The notes: a model not told the origin generated them from the letters alone. Shown: positions 45,930 to 56,703, numbered from the stretch's first letter. The stretch: 64,000 nt of DNA from Desulfobacterales bacterium (GCA_021737275.1 JAIPEE010000017.1:1-64000); one strand, 5' to 3'. A program made the numbers and translations.

Positions 45930-46541
45930 TTACGATTTTACCAGGTTTTCAACCAGCATTGCTGAATCTTCAAGTGTAACTCTGCTTGTATTTATTACAA
46001 TATGATAGAGTTCAGGGCTTTCGTAATTATCCTTTCCAAACTTTTTATAAAGATTAACTCGTTTTTTTTCCTGCTTGTTGATACTTAAGATGGCCTGTTC
46101 ACGGGATAGTTTATAATGCTGCTCCATAAATTTAATCCGATCATCCATATCTGCAACAAGCAGCACATGAAAGGCATCCAAATGTTTTCTTAACACGTAC
46201 TGTCCGCCCCTGCCAAGAATTACGGCGTTGCCCTCGTCGGCAATTTGAGAAATTACCTTGTGAAGCGTATCCACATAAATTTCTTCATCAATATATCCAC
46301 GTTCATCATCAAGGATTTTATCGATAAAGCTTTTACTGACGATACCTGAAATAAACTTGAGCAGAAGTCCCCCGGCTTCCTTTTCAATAGACTCCACCCA
46401 ACTCGGTGAGACATTGGCTTTGGTGGCAATCATTTGAATGATGTCATCTTCAACAAGAGAATATGCCAGTCGTTTTGAAACCATACCGCCCAGTGTTCTG
46501 CCACCGGCACCAAATTGACGGGAAATAGTAATAACAGCCAT
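45930..46541 (-). CDS. Cytidylate kinase-like family protein
   Basis: 203 residues. The nucleotide-binding loop SRQFGAGGRTLGGMV (7-21) and LGRGGQYVLR (about 113-122) with lid and NMP-binding helices match the cytidylate-kinase-like group. A true Cmk is usually near 225 residues with GTVAGPSGSGKG, so this is the second, less characterised type. It sits between the ParB-like gene and the SPL-like gene. Substrate unknown. AAGGAG lies just upstream of the ATG. Confidence 0.8.
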   Translation of the reverse strand: MAVITISRQFGAGGRTLGGMVSKRLAYSLVEDDIIQMIATKANVSPSWVESIEKEAGGLLLKFISGIVSKSFIDKILDDERGYIDEEIYVDTLHKVISQIADEGNAVILGRGGQYVLRKHLDAFHVLLVADMDDRIKFMEQHYKLSREQAILSINKQEKKRVNLYKKFGKDNYESPELYHIVINTSRVTLEDSAMLVENLVKS

Positions 46542-46652
46542 ACAGTATCTCCTTTTATCGGGTTTCCGTAAATATGCTTTTATGGCATTCAGTTAAAACG
46601 TTAATGAATCTGTGCCATAATGTAAAACTGAATAATGTACAATATCAGATTT

Positions 46653-47606
46653 TCAATCTAAAATATTTTTAAGACAGGGCTTATTTAAAAGTTTAATTAT
46701 CTCATCAGATTGACCGGCAAGCTCTTTGATACTTTTAAAATTAAGACTAAGTGAGTAGTTCGCCCCTTCAAATCCATGAGGTGGTATTAATTTTATACTG
46801 TTTGGTAACTGTAACTCTTTTACGTTAAAAAGAAAAGCATTTTCAGCATCTGTTATGGACGGAAATCTTAGTTTTTTTAAACATTGACGAATACGGGAAA
46901 CTTTTAAATTACCATCAAGTTCGGAATTATCCATAATGCCGGTAATCTCATCACAATTTAAAACCTGAATAATTGTGGTGTCATCCCGTCGTGCAATTTC
47001 ATTAAGCAGCCCCAGAATCTCTTTTTGTTTGCTGAAACTCATTTTATACGTATTAAAAAAGCTGGAAAGCGCTCTGCTTGTATCCGGTGAAAGTTTCCCA
47101 AGTTCAAGCGCCATATAATGGGAAATATGTTCAGAGATAAAGGACTGCCGGATATGTTTCGAAAGCTGACATAAGGGTTTAATCCTTTTTACATCGGAAA
47201 AGGTTACCGGCAGGTTAAGCAGTTCAGCCAGAACGGGGTAATTTTCATCATCCACGCCTGCATTACTCAATAGATTTATTGCCCGCGACTGTTCAAGAAG
47301 ATTCAACGCTCTTTGGAAACTATTATCGGAAATTGCAAGTTTTGTACGTTCTATTATATTTTCATTCGAACCGATTACGTTGACCGCAATCTTTTTACAG
47401 CCGATCATTTTAGAGGCCATAACTCTTTTAAAGCCGCATATAATCCTGTATCCGGATTCAGTACGTTCCAAAAACGGCATATTTATTAAGCCTATGGCTT
47501 TAATGGATCGTGCAAGTGTATCAATATCATTGCCTGTTGAAATACGATAAAAAACATCTGCCGTATCTATTTCAGAAAGATTAACCGATGTTGCATTAAA
47601 AGTCAT
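46653..47606 (-). CDS. ParB/Srx-fold N-terminal domain protein (orphan)
   Basis: 317 residues. The N-terminal 100 residues resemble the ParB NTPase domain: [18 protein letters not shown], then [17 protein letters not shown] in place of the GERRxRAxK box. This replacement means the canonical CTP-binding motif is not intact. A helix-turn-helix-like segment may lie at 140-200; the rest is helical. No ParA partner or parS-like site is visible. Its start overlaps the end of purC by 11 bases, so it is translationally coupled to purine synthesis. Role uncertain: DNA or nucleotide binding. Confidence 0.7.
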   Translation of the reverse strand: MTFNATSVNLSEIDTADVFYRISTGNDIDTLARSIKAIGLINMPFLERTESGYRIICGFKRVMASKMIGCKKIAVNVIGSNENIIERTKLAISDNSFQRALNLLEQSRAINLLSNAGVDDENYPVLAELLNLPVTFSDVKRIKPLCQLSKHIRQSFISEHISHYMALELGKLSPDTSRALSSFFNTYKMSFSKQKEILGLLNEIARRDDTTIIQVLNCDEITGIMDNSELDGNLKVSRIRQCLKKLRFPSITDAENAFLFNVKELQLPNSIKLIPPHGFEGANYSLSLNFKSIKELAGQSDEIIKLLNKPCLKNILD

Positions 47607-48492
47607 ACTGCCTGCCGGTAAGAAGCGTCAACGCTTCCATATATTTTTTTCTGGTATTAACAATAACCTCTTCGGGCAGATTTGGACCCGGAGGCGTTTT
47701 ACCCCAGTCCAGCGAAAGGAGGTAATCTCTGAGATACTGCTTATCAAAACTTTTCTGGGCGCCACCCGGTGCATAAGTGTCTTGTGGCCAGAATCGTGAT
47801 GAATCCGGTGTCAGAACCTCATCGATAAGAATAATTTCATTTCTTACAAGACCGAATTCAAACTTGGTATCAGCAATAATAATACCTTTTTCAGCGGCAA
47901 GTTCAACACCTCTATTGTAAATCTGAAGACTGAAATCTCTCAGTTTTTCAGCAAGCGGCAACCCTACTATTTTAGCAGCACCATCAAAATCGATATTAAT
48001 ATCATGCTCACCGACCTCTTCTTTTGTAGAAGGGGTAAAGATCGGCTCCGGTAACCTGTCGGATTCCTTTAAGCCTTCAGAAAGTTTAATGCCGCAGATT
48101 TCACCGGATTCCTGATAAGATTTCCAGCCTGAGCCGGAAATGTAGCCACGAACCACACACTCTATCATTGCCGGTTCTGCTTTTTTAACGAGCATACTCC
48201 TGTCACGAAGAATTTCCGCATAAGGTTTGCACGCTTTCGGAAAGTCATCAACATCAGCTGATACAATATGGTTAGGTACGATATCTTTAACAGCATCAAA
48301 CCAGAAAAGAGAAATCTGTGTTAATATTTTACCTTTATCCGGCACAGGATCCGGCATAATCACATCAAAAGCAGAGATACGATCCGATGTAACTAAAAGA
48401 AGATGCTCACCAAGATCATAAATATCACGTACCTTCCCTCTCTTAAGCAGATTCAGTCCCGGCATTTCAGTTTCATGTACAGCTGTGCTCAT
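47596..48492 (-). CDS. purC: Phosphoribosylaminoimidazole-succinocarboxamide synthase
   Basis: SAICAR synthetase, the seventh committed step of purine synthesis. The 298 residues (long eukaryote-like form) begin [20 protein letters not shown] with [24 protein letters not shown] and contain [15 protein letters not shown] and the closing DTKFEFG...DSSRFWP. Start at ATG 48492 has AAGGA nine bases upstream; an in-frame TTG at 48510 would add six residues with weaker support. It lies in a minus-strand run with no other pur genes, coupled to the ParB-like gene. Confidence 0.92.
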   Translation of the reverse strand: MSTAVHETEMPGLNLLKRGKVRDIYDLGEHLLLVTSDRISAFDVIMPDPVPDKGKILTQISLFWFDAVKDIVPNHIVSADVDDFPKACKPYAEILRDRSMLVKKAEPAMIECVVRGYISGSGWKSYQESGEICGIKLSEGLKESDRLPEPIFTPSTKEEVGEHDINIDFDGAAKIVGLPLAEKLRDFSLQIYNRGVELAAEKGIIIADTKFEFGLVRNEIILIDEVLTPDSSRFWPQDTYAPGGAQKSFDKQYLRDYLLSLDWGKTPPGPNLPEEVIVNTRKKYMEALTLLTGRQYDF

Positions 48493-48534
48493 TATCTCAG
48501 TCCTTTCCAAAGATTTTAAATATATAGTTTATGG

Positions 48535-49017
48535 TTATATCTGTATTATTTCACCACTAATTTTATCCCCAACAGTTAATATTCCTACACTCCCTGATAT
48601 TCCTGCTGAAGAGTATGATCCGGAAAATGAACCGGGATTAAACATCAATATTCCATTTTTGATATGGTTCGCCGGGCGGTGAGAATGTCCATATACGATT
48701 GCGTGAACATTTTCAAAACTTTTTATAATCCGCTCTTCAATACCGTTTCGAGATCCCCAGCCGTGTATCAGCCCAATGCGAAAATTCCCTATACGTATTA
48801 CCCGTTTATCCGGAAGGGTTGCAGAGATATCATAGTCATCCATATTGCCGCAAACAGCAAACACCTCTTTTTCTGCAAAAGCATCCAACACAAGGATATT
48901 GGTCAGATCACCGGCATGCAGTATCATCTGAACGTCAGCAAACACATTAGATGTCAGCTTACAAAGCGATTCAGACGGGTAAGGCAAATGAGTATCAGAA
49001 ATTACACCGATTTTCAT
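48535..49017 (-). CDS. YfcE/MJ0936-type metallophosphodiesterase
   Basis: 160-residue calcineurin-like phosphoesterase. GVISDTHLPY gives the Asp-x-His metal site, HAGD the third motif, VCGNMDDYD the GNxD motif and YGHSHRPA the C-terminal histidines. All the metal ligands are present. MJ0936-like enzymes hydrolyse model phosphodiesters; activity on cyclic nucleotides has been proposed. It is next to the gene with cyclic-nucleotide-binding-like domains (11 bases apart), which invites, without proving, a ligand-tuning role. Confidence 0.88.
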   Translation of the reverse strand: MKIGVISDTHLPYPSESLCKLTSNVFADVQMILHAGDLTNILVLDAFAEKEVFAVCGNMDDYDISATLPDKRVIRIGNFRIGLIHGWGSRNGIEERIIKSFENVHAIVYGHSHRPANHIKNGILMFNPGSFSGSYSSAGISGSVGILTVGDKISGEIIQI

Positions 49018-49027
49018 AGGATAAGAA

Positions 49028-50209
49028 TTAAAAATTTACCGCATCTGTTTCAGTTAAATAAATGCCGGCCAGCATACTTGTAACGGACACACCATTTGCC
49101 ACGTTTGAAATAACATTTCTAAACGTTACCGTTGCATGGCGATATTCTTTTTCAAGCTTAATATGGTCTATGGGCTCCGACTCAAGATCACTTGAAACAT
49201 AAACGGATGCATCATATGGTTCATGCCCGATTTTGATAAATGGCAATGGTCCGAAAAAGTCACCTTCACGAAGAATGGCAAGCGGCACATCACCCTTCGG
49301 GGTATGCCTGACAACACAAGCCTCACCTTTTGTAATGGTTGATGCCCGATTAGTCATATCATTTTGTCTGATGACAAGCTCTTTATCTTTGATGTAATCA
49401 TCAATTTTATTTTCGCCCATCAAAACTTCGATTGATCTGTCGGAAACCTGTTTTAATCGTCTGTCAAGGCTTAATATGACCTCACGAAACTCCGGTGAAA
49501 ACCGTGTAAACTCTGTTGACAGACGCTGGATATCCAGCACACCCAGATGAACGTTGCCGGCAGCATAGCAGGAGGCACTTCGCATATTGCCCTGAAACAA
49601 AAAAGATGCAACGCTTCCAATAAAAGCACCTTCTCCCAGTCTGAGAAGTTTTATTGTGCCGGATTCAGTCTCCTTGAAAATATCAACTTCACCTTCAAGA
49701 ATAATCCAGAGCCATCCCCCATGTTTACCCTGCTCGACAATTTTTTCACCGGCAAGAAAGTCCTCTTCTTCAACAACATAGAGATAGTCAACCAAGGGGC
49801 CGCGAATGATCGGCAAGAAAGCTTTCTTTGGGGAATTGCTTTCAGAACCTTTTTCAAAACTTACAGGGCCGATCTTTTCAATCTCCCCATCATCAAGCAT
49901 CCTCAAACCATCAAGGATTAATTGCATCCTGTTTTTATTTATCATATTTTCATCAGTGATCTCTTCGCCGGAAAAGGTGAAATCACCTTCAGTCCACCCG
50001 AAAAAGGAATAAAGAACACCAATGCCTTTTTCCATTCCGCAAGAAGCACTAACAGGGTCACCATCCTTAAAATAGATTAAACCGGGTTCATTTTTATATT
50101 CGGATTTTAAACGCAGAATACCGGAGCTGCCGTTATTACCAAGCAGTTGTAAGATTTCACCTAAACAGAGGAATTCAAGGTTACCTGAAAGTACGGTATA
50201 TTCAGCCAT
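49028..50209 (-). CDS. PATAN (DUF4388) protein with one or two cyclic-nucleotide-binding-like domains
   Basis: 393 residues. The PATAN/DUF4388 domain fills 1-110 (FLCLGEILQLLGNNGSSGIL, then YFKDGDPVSA and FGWTEGDFTF). Residues about 130-250 form a cyclic-nucleotide-binding-type barrel (EKIVEQGKHGGWLWIILEGE, LGEGAFIGSVASF), and about 265-370 a second, degenerate one (VIRQNDMTNRASTITKGEA, LREGDFFGPLPFI). PATAN modules often interact with Mgl-type GTPases and signalling partners in motility control. It is 11 bases from the MglA gene. The key Arg of a canonical phosphate-binding cassette is not obvious, so ligand binding is uncertain. Confidence 0.78.
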   Translation of the reverse strand: MAEYTVLSGNLEFLCLGEILQLLGNNGSSGILRLKSEYKNEPGLIYFKDGDPVSASCGMEKGIGVLYSFFGWTEGDFTFSGEEITDENMINKNRMQLILDGLRMLDDGEIEKIGPVSFEKGSESNSPKKAFLPIIRGPLVDYLYVVEEEDFLAGEKIVEQGKHGGWLWIILEGEVDIFKETESGTIKLLRLGEGAFIGSVASFLFQGNMRSASCYAAGNVHLGVLDIQRLSTEFTRFSPEFREVILSLDRRLKQVSDRSIEVLMGENKIDDYIKDKELVIRQNDMTNRASTITKGEACVVRHTPKGDVPLAILREGDFFGPLPFIKIGHEPYDASVYVSSDLESEPIDHIKLEKEYRHATVTFRNVISNVANGVSVTSMLAGIYLTETDAVNF

Positions 50210-50219
50210 TTATGTTATC

Positions 50220-50834
50220 TCAACTGCTCCACTTCAGCTCTTTTTGAAGATTTTTTAATGTCAGTTTCAAACACTCTTTAAGCGTATCTCCTACACCGGC
50301 ACCTTTTAATGCGCTTCCTGTATAGGTAGGTACCTTTAGTTGCCTGTTAAGGTCTCGTTCCATTTGATCAACAGACATAAGTGGAATGCCCTGTTCGGCA
50401 AGATCCCTTTTATTAAATTGCATGACAAGAGGAACCTTAAAAATACTGAGACCATATTCTTTGAGATTTCTCTGAAGATCCTTGAGTGAGAGCATATTTT
50501 TTTCACGTCTGATCTCAAGAGAATCAGCGACAAATACAAGGCCGTCAACACCTTTTAAAACCAGTTTTCGGGTAGAACTGTACTGTACCTGTCCTGGGAC
50601 TGTATATAATTGAACACGTACATCACAGCCCCTAATTTTACCAAGGCCCATTGGAAGAAAATCAAAAAACAGCGTCCGGTCCCCTTCGGTATTAATAGAA
50701 ACCATTTCACCGGCAATCTGTTTTTTATAAGCCTTGAATATATATTCAAGGTTTGTTGTTTTTCCACAACGTCCAGGTCCGTAATATACAACCTTGCACT
50801 CTATTTCACGTTTTTGAAGATTGAAAATTGCCAT
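50220..50834 (-). CDS. MglA-like small GTPase
   Basis: 204-residue Ras-like GTPase of the MglA group: P-loop GPGRCGKT (19-26), TEGDRTLFFDFLP in switch I, TVPGQ (78-82) in place of DxxGQ, and NKRD (141-144). MglA sets the leading pole for type IV pili and gliding in Myxococcus and other bacteria. No MglB (Roadblock) gene is immediately visible, but the adjacent 306-residue protein and the PATAN-cNMP protein could be partners. It lies in the minus-strand run between those two genes. Confidence 0.9.
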   Translation of the reverse strand: MAIFNLQKREIECKVVYYGPGRCGKTTNLEYIFKAYKKQIAGEMVSINTEGDRTLFFDFLPMGLGKIRGCDVRVQLYTVPGQVQYSSTRKLVLKGVDGLVFVADSLEIRREKNMLSLKDLQRNLKEYGLSIFKVPLVMQFNKRDLAEQGIPLMSVDQMERDLNRQLKVPTYTGSALKGAGVGDTLKECLKLTLKNLQKELKWSS

Positions 50835-50912
50835 TATATTTAATGTCTTTTAAGTGGTTAAAACTGTTATTAATTCTCTTTTTCAAACTGATCTTTATTG
50901 AAAATATGAAGA

Positions 50913-51833
50913 TTAACCGCTTATTACTTTAATATCAAGACTGAAATCACCTTTTTTGGGTCCGGCAGCAATCTCTGCCAGTTGGGCTATCAGGCCCTTT
51001 CCGGAAAAAAGAGCGATAGGTGAAAAGTACTGAACGTTATCCATGACAGTACCAACTGATAACGACTCAATAGTTAATTTTTCTTTAGACGGAATCAGCA
51101 TCGTTATAATATTACCATTTTGGAAACTGACATCAAGTTCAACATTTTGCCCGGCAAGAGGACCTTCTACAAAAGCAATGGAAATTGCGTTTATATCGAT
51201 TACATCTTCTTCTTCCTCTACTTCCGGAAATACGGATTCCGGCAGTATGTCCGGTTCAGGCTCGTCAAAAAAGGCGTGCTTCATCCCTTTTTTTTCTAAA
51301 ATTTCCCTGGTAAACTTTTTAAGTTTTTCAAACTGATCTACTTTGAAAAAACTGGCCGCATCCCAGTCTTCAAAATTAGCAACAATTCCTTCTGAATCAG
51401 AAACTTCAGACATACAACGAATAATATTTTTTGCCGCTTCAAATCTTAATGATTCATTAGCCAGCAATTGTTTGAACTCTTTGACAGCTCTTTCAAACTG
51501 ACCGAATTTTGCAAGGGCAATGGCGCCTTCAAGAGGTGCTCTTTCATCATTGCCGGATTCCGGAATGGAAAAAAGCTGTTTGATCAGGTCCTGAACTTTT
51601 GCATCAACTTCAGGAGAAGATGTCGCACCATTTATCTTATCAATCTCAAGCTCCAAAGCTTTAACCTTATTATTAACACCGTTTAGAAGTAGGTCTCGGT
51701 TTTTAAGATCATCAGCCCCGGTTAAGAGATCCGAGGCAGAAAGATACTTACGCCTGGCTTCGGTTAAAAGGCTTTGCGAACGGTATAACTCAGCTTCCTG
51801 AAGGAGTAATTTGATCTTCTTTAACAAACTCAT
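50913..51833 (-). CDS. TPR-like protein with unfamiliar C-terminal beta domain, first gene of the signalling run
   Basis: 306 residues. Residues 5-160 are helical and TPR-like (LYRSQSLLTEARRKYLSA, IALAKFGQFERAVKEFKQLL). An acidic linker (about 205-225, EEEEDV) leads to a beta-rich domain (about 225-306, FVEGPLAGQNVELDVSF and FSGKGLIAQLAEIA) that I do not recognise. It precedes mglA by 78 bases and is the first gene after a good promoter, so it may be a scaffold or effector of the GTPase. Function unknown. Confidence 0.65.
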   Translation of the reverse strand: MSLLKKIKLLLQEAELYRSQSLLTEARRKYLSASDLLTGADDLKNRDLLLNGVNNKVKALELEIDKINGATSSPEVDAKVQDLIKQLFSIPESGNDERAPLEGAIALAKFGQFERAVKEFKQLLANESLRFEAAKNIIRCMSEVSDSEGIVANFEDWDAASFFKVDQFEKLKKFTREILEKKGMKHAFFDEPEPDILPESVFPEVEEEEDVIDINAISIAFVEGPLAGQNVELDVSFQNGNIITMLIPSKEKLTIESLSVGTVMDNVQYFSPIALFSGKGLIAQLAEIAAGPKKGDFSLDIKVISG

Positions 51834-51897
51834 CCTGCTCTTTATGTTTTATAAATTAATCAGATGATTTTTTTGTTTTTAAAATTAACAACTTGTA

Positions 51898-51927
51898 ATA
51901 ATTAGCGTATTTTAGGAGTATTGTCAA
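51898..51927 (-). promoter_or_regulatory. Predicted sigma-70 promoter of the minus-strand signalling run
   Basis: On the minus strand TTGACA (complement of 51922-51927) and AATTAT (complement of 51898-51903) are 18 bases apart. TCAACA-AA-TGTTGA (51924-51937) is a small inverted repeat overlapping the -35 box and might be an operator. The rest of the 348-base gap to mdh holds no gene that I can see. Confidence 0.55.
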
Positions 51928-52151
51928 CAAATGTTGAGCGGGTAAAAACACACCTTTGTGAATACATCCGGTAAACGGCTTTAATTCCAAAAAGCCTTAA
52001 GAATTATATCTGAATCTGATGACCTGATAATTGAAATGCCTGCTTAATATATAAAAAATAACTTTTTTCAGGAAAAATATTGACAGAGATGGAGTTAATG
52101 TATCAAAAGTATATGTTTTCATATGATGAAACAGTAATATCTTTCAGATAA

Positions 52152-53114
<963 letters not shown>

Positions 53115-53155
53115 TTAGTACTTTCTCATATAGTAATCAAGAGATCTTAATCAAA

Positions 53156-53210
53156 AAAACGCAGATGGGCGAACGCCGTAAACGGTGTTCGCCCATCTGC
53201 GTTTTCATAT
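53156..53210. terminator. Strong hairpin terminator after mdh
   Basis: A 23-bp stem (ACGCAGATGGGCGAAC and its complement, with one wobble) closes a TAAA loop and ends in TTTT. It is the strongest hairpin in the window. Confidence 0.9.
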
Positions 53211-53281
53211 TATTTGTTTGACATTTCGTTGTTTATTAAGCATACTCGAAAACCAAATTTCACACGCTAAAATATTGTAAC

Positions 53282-53314
53282 TATTAGTTAAAAACCTTTA
53301 TATTTTAACTAATA
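53282..53314. promoter_or_regulatory. 12-bp inverted repeat upstream of the chemoreceptor gene
   Basis: TATTAGTTAAAA (53282-53293) and TTTTAACTAATA (53303-53314) are perfect complements with a nine-base spacer, 55 bases before the ATG. The position suits an operator for a dimeric regulator; a weak AT hairpin is the alternative. Confidence 0.4.
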
Positions 53315-53368
53315 ATTTAAACAACCGTACCACAGGTTAACGGTTTGCTCATACAGAGGAGGATCATA

Positions 53369-54862
53369 ATGGCGGGAAAATCTTTTTCAAAAGTTCTTAC
53401 AGGCAGTGTCCAGTCGCGAATCATTTTAATTCTGGTTGCCGTAACAATTTTAACGCTGGCCTGTTTTAATATTTTTAGTTTTTTTTCGACAAAAGCTAAA
53501 ATGAAAGAAGACCTTGTTCTCCTTAAAGACATGACAACAATGCGCCTGGCTAAAAATCTTGTGGGGCCGATGTGGGAAACTGAAGCCGAACAGGTGGATG
53601 AAATTTTTAAGTCGGAAATGCATGACCCGCGTATTTTCGGAATTGTTGTCAAGGAGGCCGATGGCAGCACAATCTACATGGGTAAAAAAAGGGATTCCAA
53701 TGATGCGCCCATGGACATTAAAGAAAATATATCCGGCAATTTCATCCAAAGTAGTGCGGAAATCAAATATGGGGATGATCTGCTGGGAACAGTGGAACTC
53801 TTTATTACTGAAAAATATATGAAAAAAGAGCTATCCGGCGAATTAAGAGGTATGGCGTTTACAACGCTTATTTTAGTCTCCCTGTTGATCGGTGCTTTAT
53901 TGATTAGTATTAAATATATTCTGATTAAACCAATTAACGTGATTGTTAAAGGGCTCCATCAAAGCGCTGAACAGGTTACCGGTTCTTCAAGTGAAGTTTC
54001 TTCCGTTAGCCAGGATATGGCTGAAGGATCTTCAAACCAGGCTGCATCCCTTGAAGAGACCTCATCATCCCTTGAAGAAATGTCTTCGATGACTCGTCAG
54101 AATGCTGACAATGCAAATGAAGCCAACAACCTTATGAAGGAATCCAATCAGGTTGTCGGGCAGGCAAATAAATCCATGGTTGAGCTGACACATTCAATGG
54201 AAGAGATATCAAAAGCCAGTGAAGAGACATCCAAAATTATCAAAACGATTGATGAGATAGCATTCCAGACCAACCTTCTTGCGCTTAATGCTGCAGTTGA
54301 AGCAGCCAGGGCCGGTGAAGCCGGTGCCGGTTTTGCTGTTGTTGCAGACGAAGTTAGAAATCTGGCCATGCGTGCCGCAGATGCCGCAAAGAATACGGCT
54401 ACGTTAATAGAAGAAACGGTAAAACGTATTCAGGGCGGTTCGGAACTTGTTAAAAAAACAAATTCCGCTTTTAGTGAAGTTGCACAAAGCTCTTCCAAAG
54501 TTGGAGAACTGGTAGGAGAAATTGCCGCGGCATCAACTGAGCAGGCTCAGGGTATTGATCAGATAAACAGGGCTGTAGCAGATATGGACAAGGTAACCCA
54601 GTCCAATGCAGCCAGCGCTGAAGAATCTGCTTCCGCTGCACAGGAGATGAACTCACAGGCCGGTTATATGAAAAAGCTTGTTATACAGTTGAATGATCTT
54701 TTCGGTGGTGCATCTCAATCGGTTAAAGTAAAAAAAAAGGGATATGCTGCAAACACGCCGACAAAGATGACCAGGCTAAAAACGCTTCCAAGACAAACAG
54801 GAAAACCCAAACAGGAGTTAAAGGCGGAAAGTTTGATCCCTTTTGATGATGATGAATTTTAA
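53369..54862 (+). CDS. Methyl-accepting chemotaxis protein
   Basis: Chemoreceptor of 497 residues. TM1 is about 15-37, a small periplasmic sensor of about 130 residues follows ([19 protein letters not shown], single Cache-like), TM2 is about 160-180, then a HAMP-like linker and a long signalling coiled coil whose tip is [23 protein letters not shown] 53369 is chosen because AGGAGG ends six bases upstream; an in-frame TTG at 53345 lies before it. The tail IPFDDDEF lacks a CheR-tethering pentapeptide. No che genes are nearby. The ligand is unknown. Confidence 0.92.
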   Translation: MAGKSFSKVLTGSVQSRIILILVAVTILTLACFNIFSFFSTKAKMKEDLVLLKDMTTMRLAKNLVGPMWETEAEQVDEIFKSEMHDPRIFGIVVKEADGSTIYMGKKRDSNDAPMDIKENISGNFIQSSAEIKYGDDLLGTVELFITEKYMKKELSGELRGMAFTTLILVSLLIGALLISIKYILIKPINVIVKGLHQSAEQVTGSSSEVSSVSQDMAEGSSNQAASLEETSSSLEEMSSMTRQNADNANEANNLMKESNQVVGQANKSMVELTHSMEEISKASEETSKIIKTIDEIAFQTNLLALNAAVEAARAGEAGAGFAVVADEVRNLAMRAADAAKNTATLIEETVKRIQGGSELVKKTNSAFSEVAQSSSKVGELVGEIAAASTEQAQGIDQINRAVADMDKVTQSNAASAEESASAAQEMNSQAGYMKKLVIQLNDLFGGASQSVKVKKKGYAANTPTKMTRLKTLPRQTGKPKQELKAESLIPFDDDEF

Positions 54863-54888
54863 AAAAAATAATTTAGAAGTGGCCTCTA

Positions 54889-56703
54889 TTATCTTAGCGC
54901 TTTGACAATCTTTTGTGCCGTAACGTAATTTATTCCGGGCAGCTTTTGGATATCTTCAACAGAAGCTGCCCGGATTTTTTTTATACTGCCAAAGTGTTTC
55001 AAAAGCAATTTTTTTCTACCCGGCCCAACACCCTGGATATCATCAAGTATCGAATGTATGGCCTTTTTATTTCGACGTTGCCGATGAAAGGTAATGGCAA
55101 ACCGGTGGGCCTCATCCCTTATTCGCTGAAGAAAAAGAAGCAGATCTTCATCTTTTCCAAATTTCACAGGATTTGATCTTTGGGGTTGAAATATTTTGTC
55201 TTTTGTTTCACCTCTGGTCGTATCTTTCTTTGCAATTCCAAACAGGTAAAACCGGTTTTTCATTCCAAGTGCGGATAAAACAGCAACAGCAATATTCAGC
55301 TGACCTTTTCCACCGTCAACTATCAAAATATCCGGTAATGATTCTTCAGCATTGGCTCCTGTAAACCGCCGCTTTAAAATTTCAGCCATATAGGCATAGT
55401 CATCCTGCCCTTTAACCGTTTTTATTTTAAATCTGCGATATGCCCGTTTAGCGGGTTTGCCATTTTCAAAAACCACCATACCGGCAACCGGAGAGGTGCC
55501 GGAAATATTGGAGTTGTCAAAGCATTCGATACGTTTAGGTAAACGGTTCAGCCTGAGTCTTTTTTGAAGTCTGAGCAGGAGGTCTTTTTCGCTGTCTTTT
55601 GAGGCTATCTTCTCTTGCAGGGCCTGATTCGCGTTTTTTGTTGCCATGTTGACAAGCCGAAGCTTTTCACCTCTTTGAGGCGTGAGCAGGTGTACTTTTT
55701 TTAATTTTAATGAAGAGATCCACCCTTCCAGTATTTTTTTATCATAAATCGTTGAAGGCAGTAAAATCTCAGAAGGAATAAAACGGCCTTTTTCATAATA
55801 TTGTCGAATAAATGAAAAGAGAAGTTCCGAATCAGAAACCAAAATGTCTTTAAAAAAGTAGTGGCGGGCACCCATCATATAGCCGCTTCTCACCGGCAGA
55901 ACCGTAATAACTGAAAATTCATCCTGTCCCTTAACCGCAAGAATATCCCTGTCGGAAAGATCAGATGAAACAACCACCTGTTTTTCCATTGTTCGTTCCA
56001 ACGCAAAGGCCCTGTCTCGAAGCTGTGCCGCATATTCGAACTCCTGCATATCAGAAGCGAGGTACATTTCATTTTTTATCTTCCTGATCAGTTCAGGTGC
56101 CCGTCCCTTCAGGAGCATGATAACTTCATTAATAATTTTTTTGTACTCATCCACATCCACATCAATGCAACAAGGTGCCAGACAGGTACCCATCTGGTAA
56201 TTAAGACATGGCCGTTTCCTGCTCATAAAATTTCCGGTTCTGCATTTTCTCAGTTTAAACGCTTTGTTTATAATATTAATCGTCTGCTTAACTGCATATG
56301 CTGAAGCATAGGGGCCAAAATAGAGTGCATTATCTTTTTTTATTTTTCTTATAACTTCAATAGTGGGATAAGGCTGACTGATATCCAGCCGAATAGACGG
56401 ATAACGCTTATCATCTTTTAAAATGACGTTATAACGGGGCCTGTGCTTTTTAATTAAAGTGGATTCAAGGATAAGGGCTTCATTTTCTGTTGCCGTTATC
56501 GTTGTTTCAAAATTATGAATTTTTTTAACCAGGACGCCGGTCTTAATATCAAGCTGTTCAATGGGTTTAAAATAAGAGGAAATTCTTTTTTTCAGGTTAC
56601 CGGCCTTACCCACGTATATCACCCTGCCCCGTTCATTTTTCATGAGGTATACACCGGGTTTTGAAGAAATATGTTTAAGTTTTTCCTTAAGGCTGTCTTT
56701 CAT
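54889..56703 (-). CDS. uvrC: Excinuclease ABC subunit C
   Basis: Nuclease of nucleotide excision repair that cuts on both sides of a lesion. The 604 residues contain the GIY-YIG domain (SKPGVYLMKNERGRVIYVGK), a UVR motif (about 200-235), the RNase H-like 5'-nuclease with DNSNISGTSPVAGMVVF and LPDILIVDGGKGQL, and C-terminal helix-hairpin-helix repeats (IQGVGPGRKKLL). The ATG directly follows the uvrB stop (TAAATG), so the two are coupled. Confidence 0.95.
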   Translation of the reverse strand: MKDSLKEKLKHISSKPGVYLMKNERGRVIYVGKAGNLKKRISSYFKPIEQLDIKTGVLVKKIHNFETTITATENEALILESTLIKKHRPRYNVILKDDKRYPSIRLDISQPYPTIEVIRKIKKDNALYFGPYASAYAVKQTINIINKAFKLRKCRTGNFMSRKRPCLNYQMGTCLAPCCIDVDVDEYKKIINEVIMLLKGRAPELIRKIKNEMYLASDMQEFEYAAQLRDRAFALERTMEKQVVVSSDLSDRDILAVKGQDEFSVITVLPVRSGYMMGARHYFFKDILVSDSELLFSFIRQYYEKGRFIPSEILLPSTIYDKKILEGWISSLKLKKVHLLTPQRGEKLRLVNMATKNANQALQEKIASKDSEKDLLLRLQKRLRLNRLPKRIECFDNSNISGTSPVAGMVVFENGKPAKRAYRRFKIKTVKGQDDYAYMAEILKRRFTGANAEESLPDILIVDGGKGQLNIAVAVLSALGMKNRFYLFGIAKKDTTRGETKDKIFQPQRSNPVKFGKDEDLLLFLQRIRDEAHRFAITFHRQRRNKKAIHSILDDIQGVGPGRKKLLLKHFGSIKKIRAASVEDIQKLPGINYVTAQKIVKALR

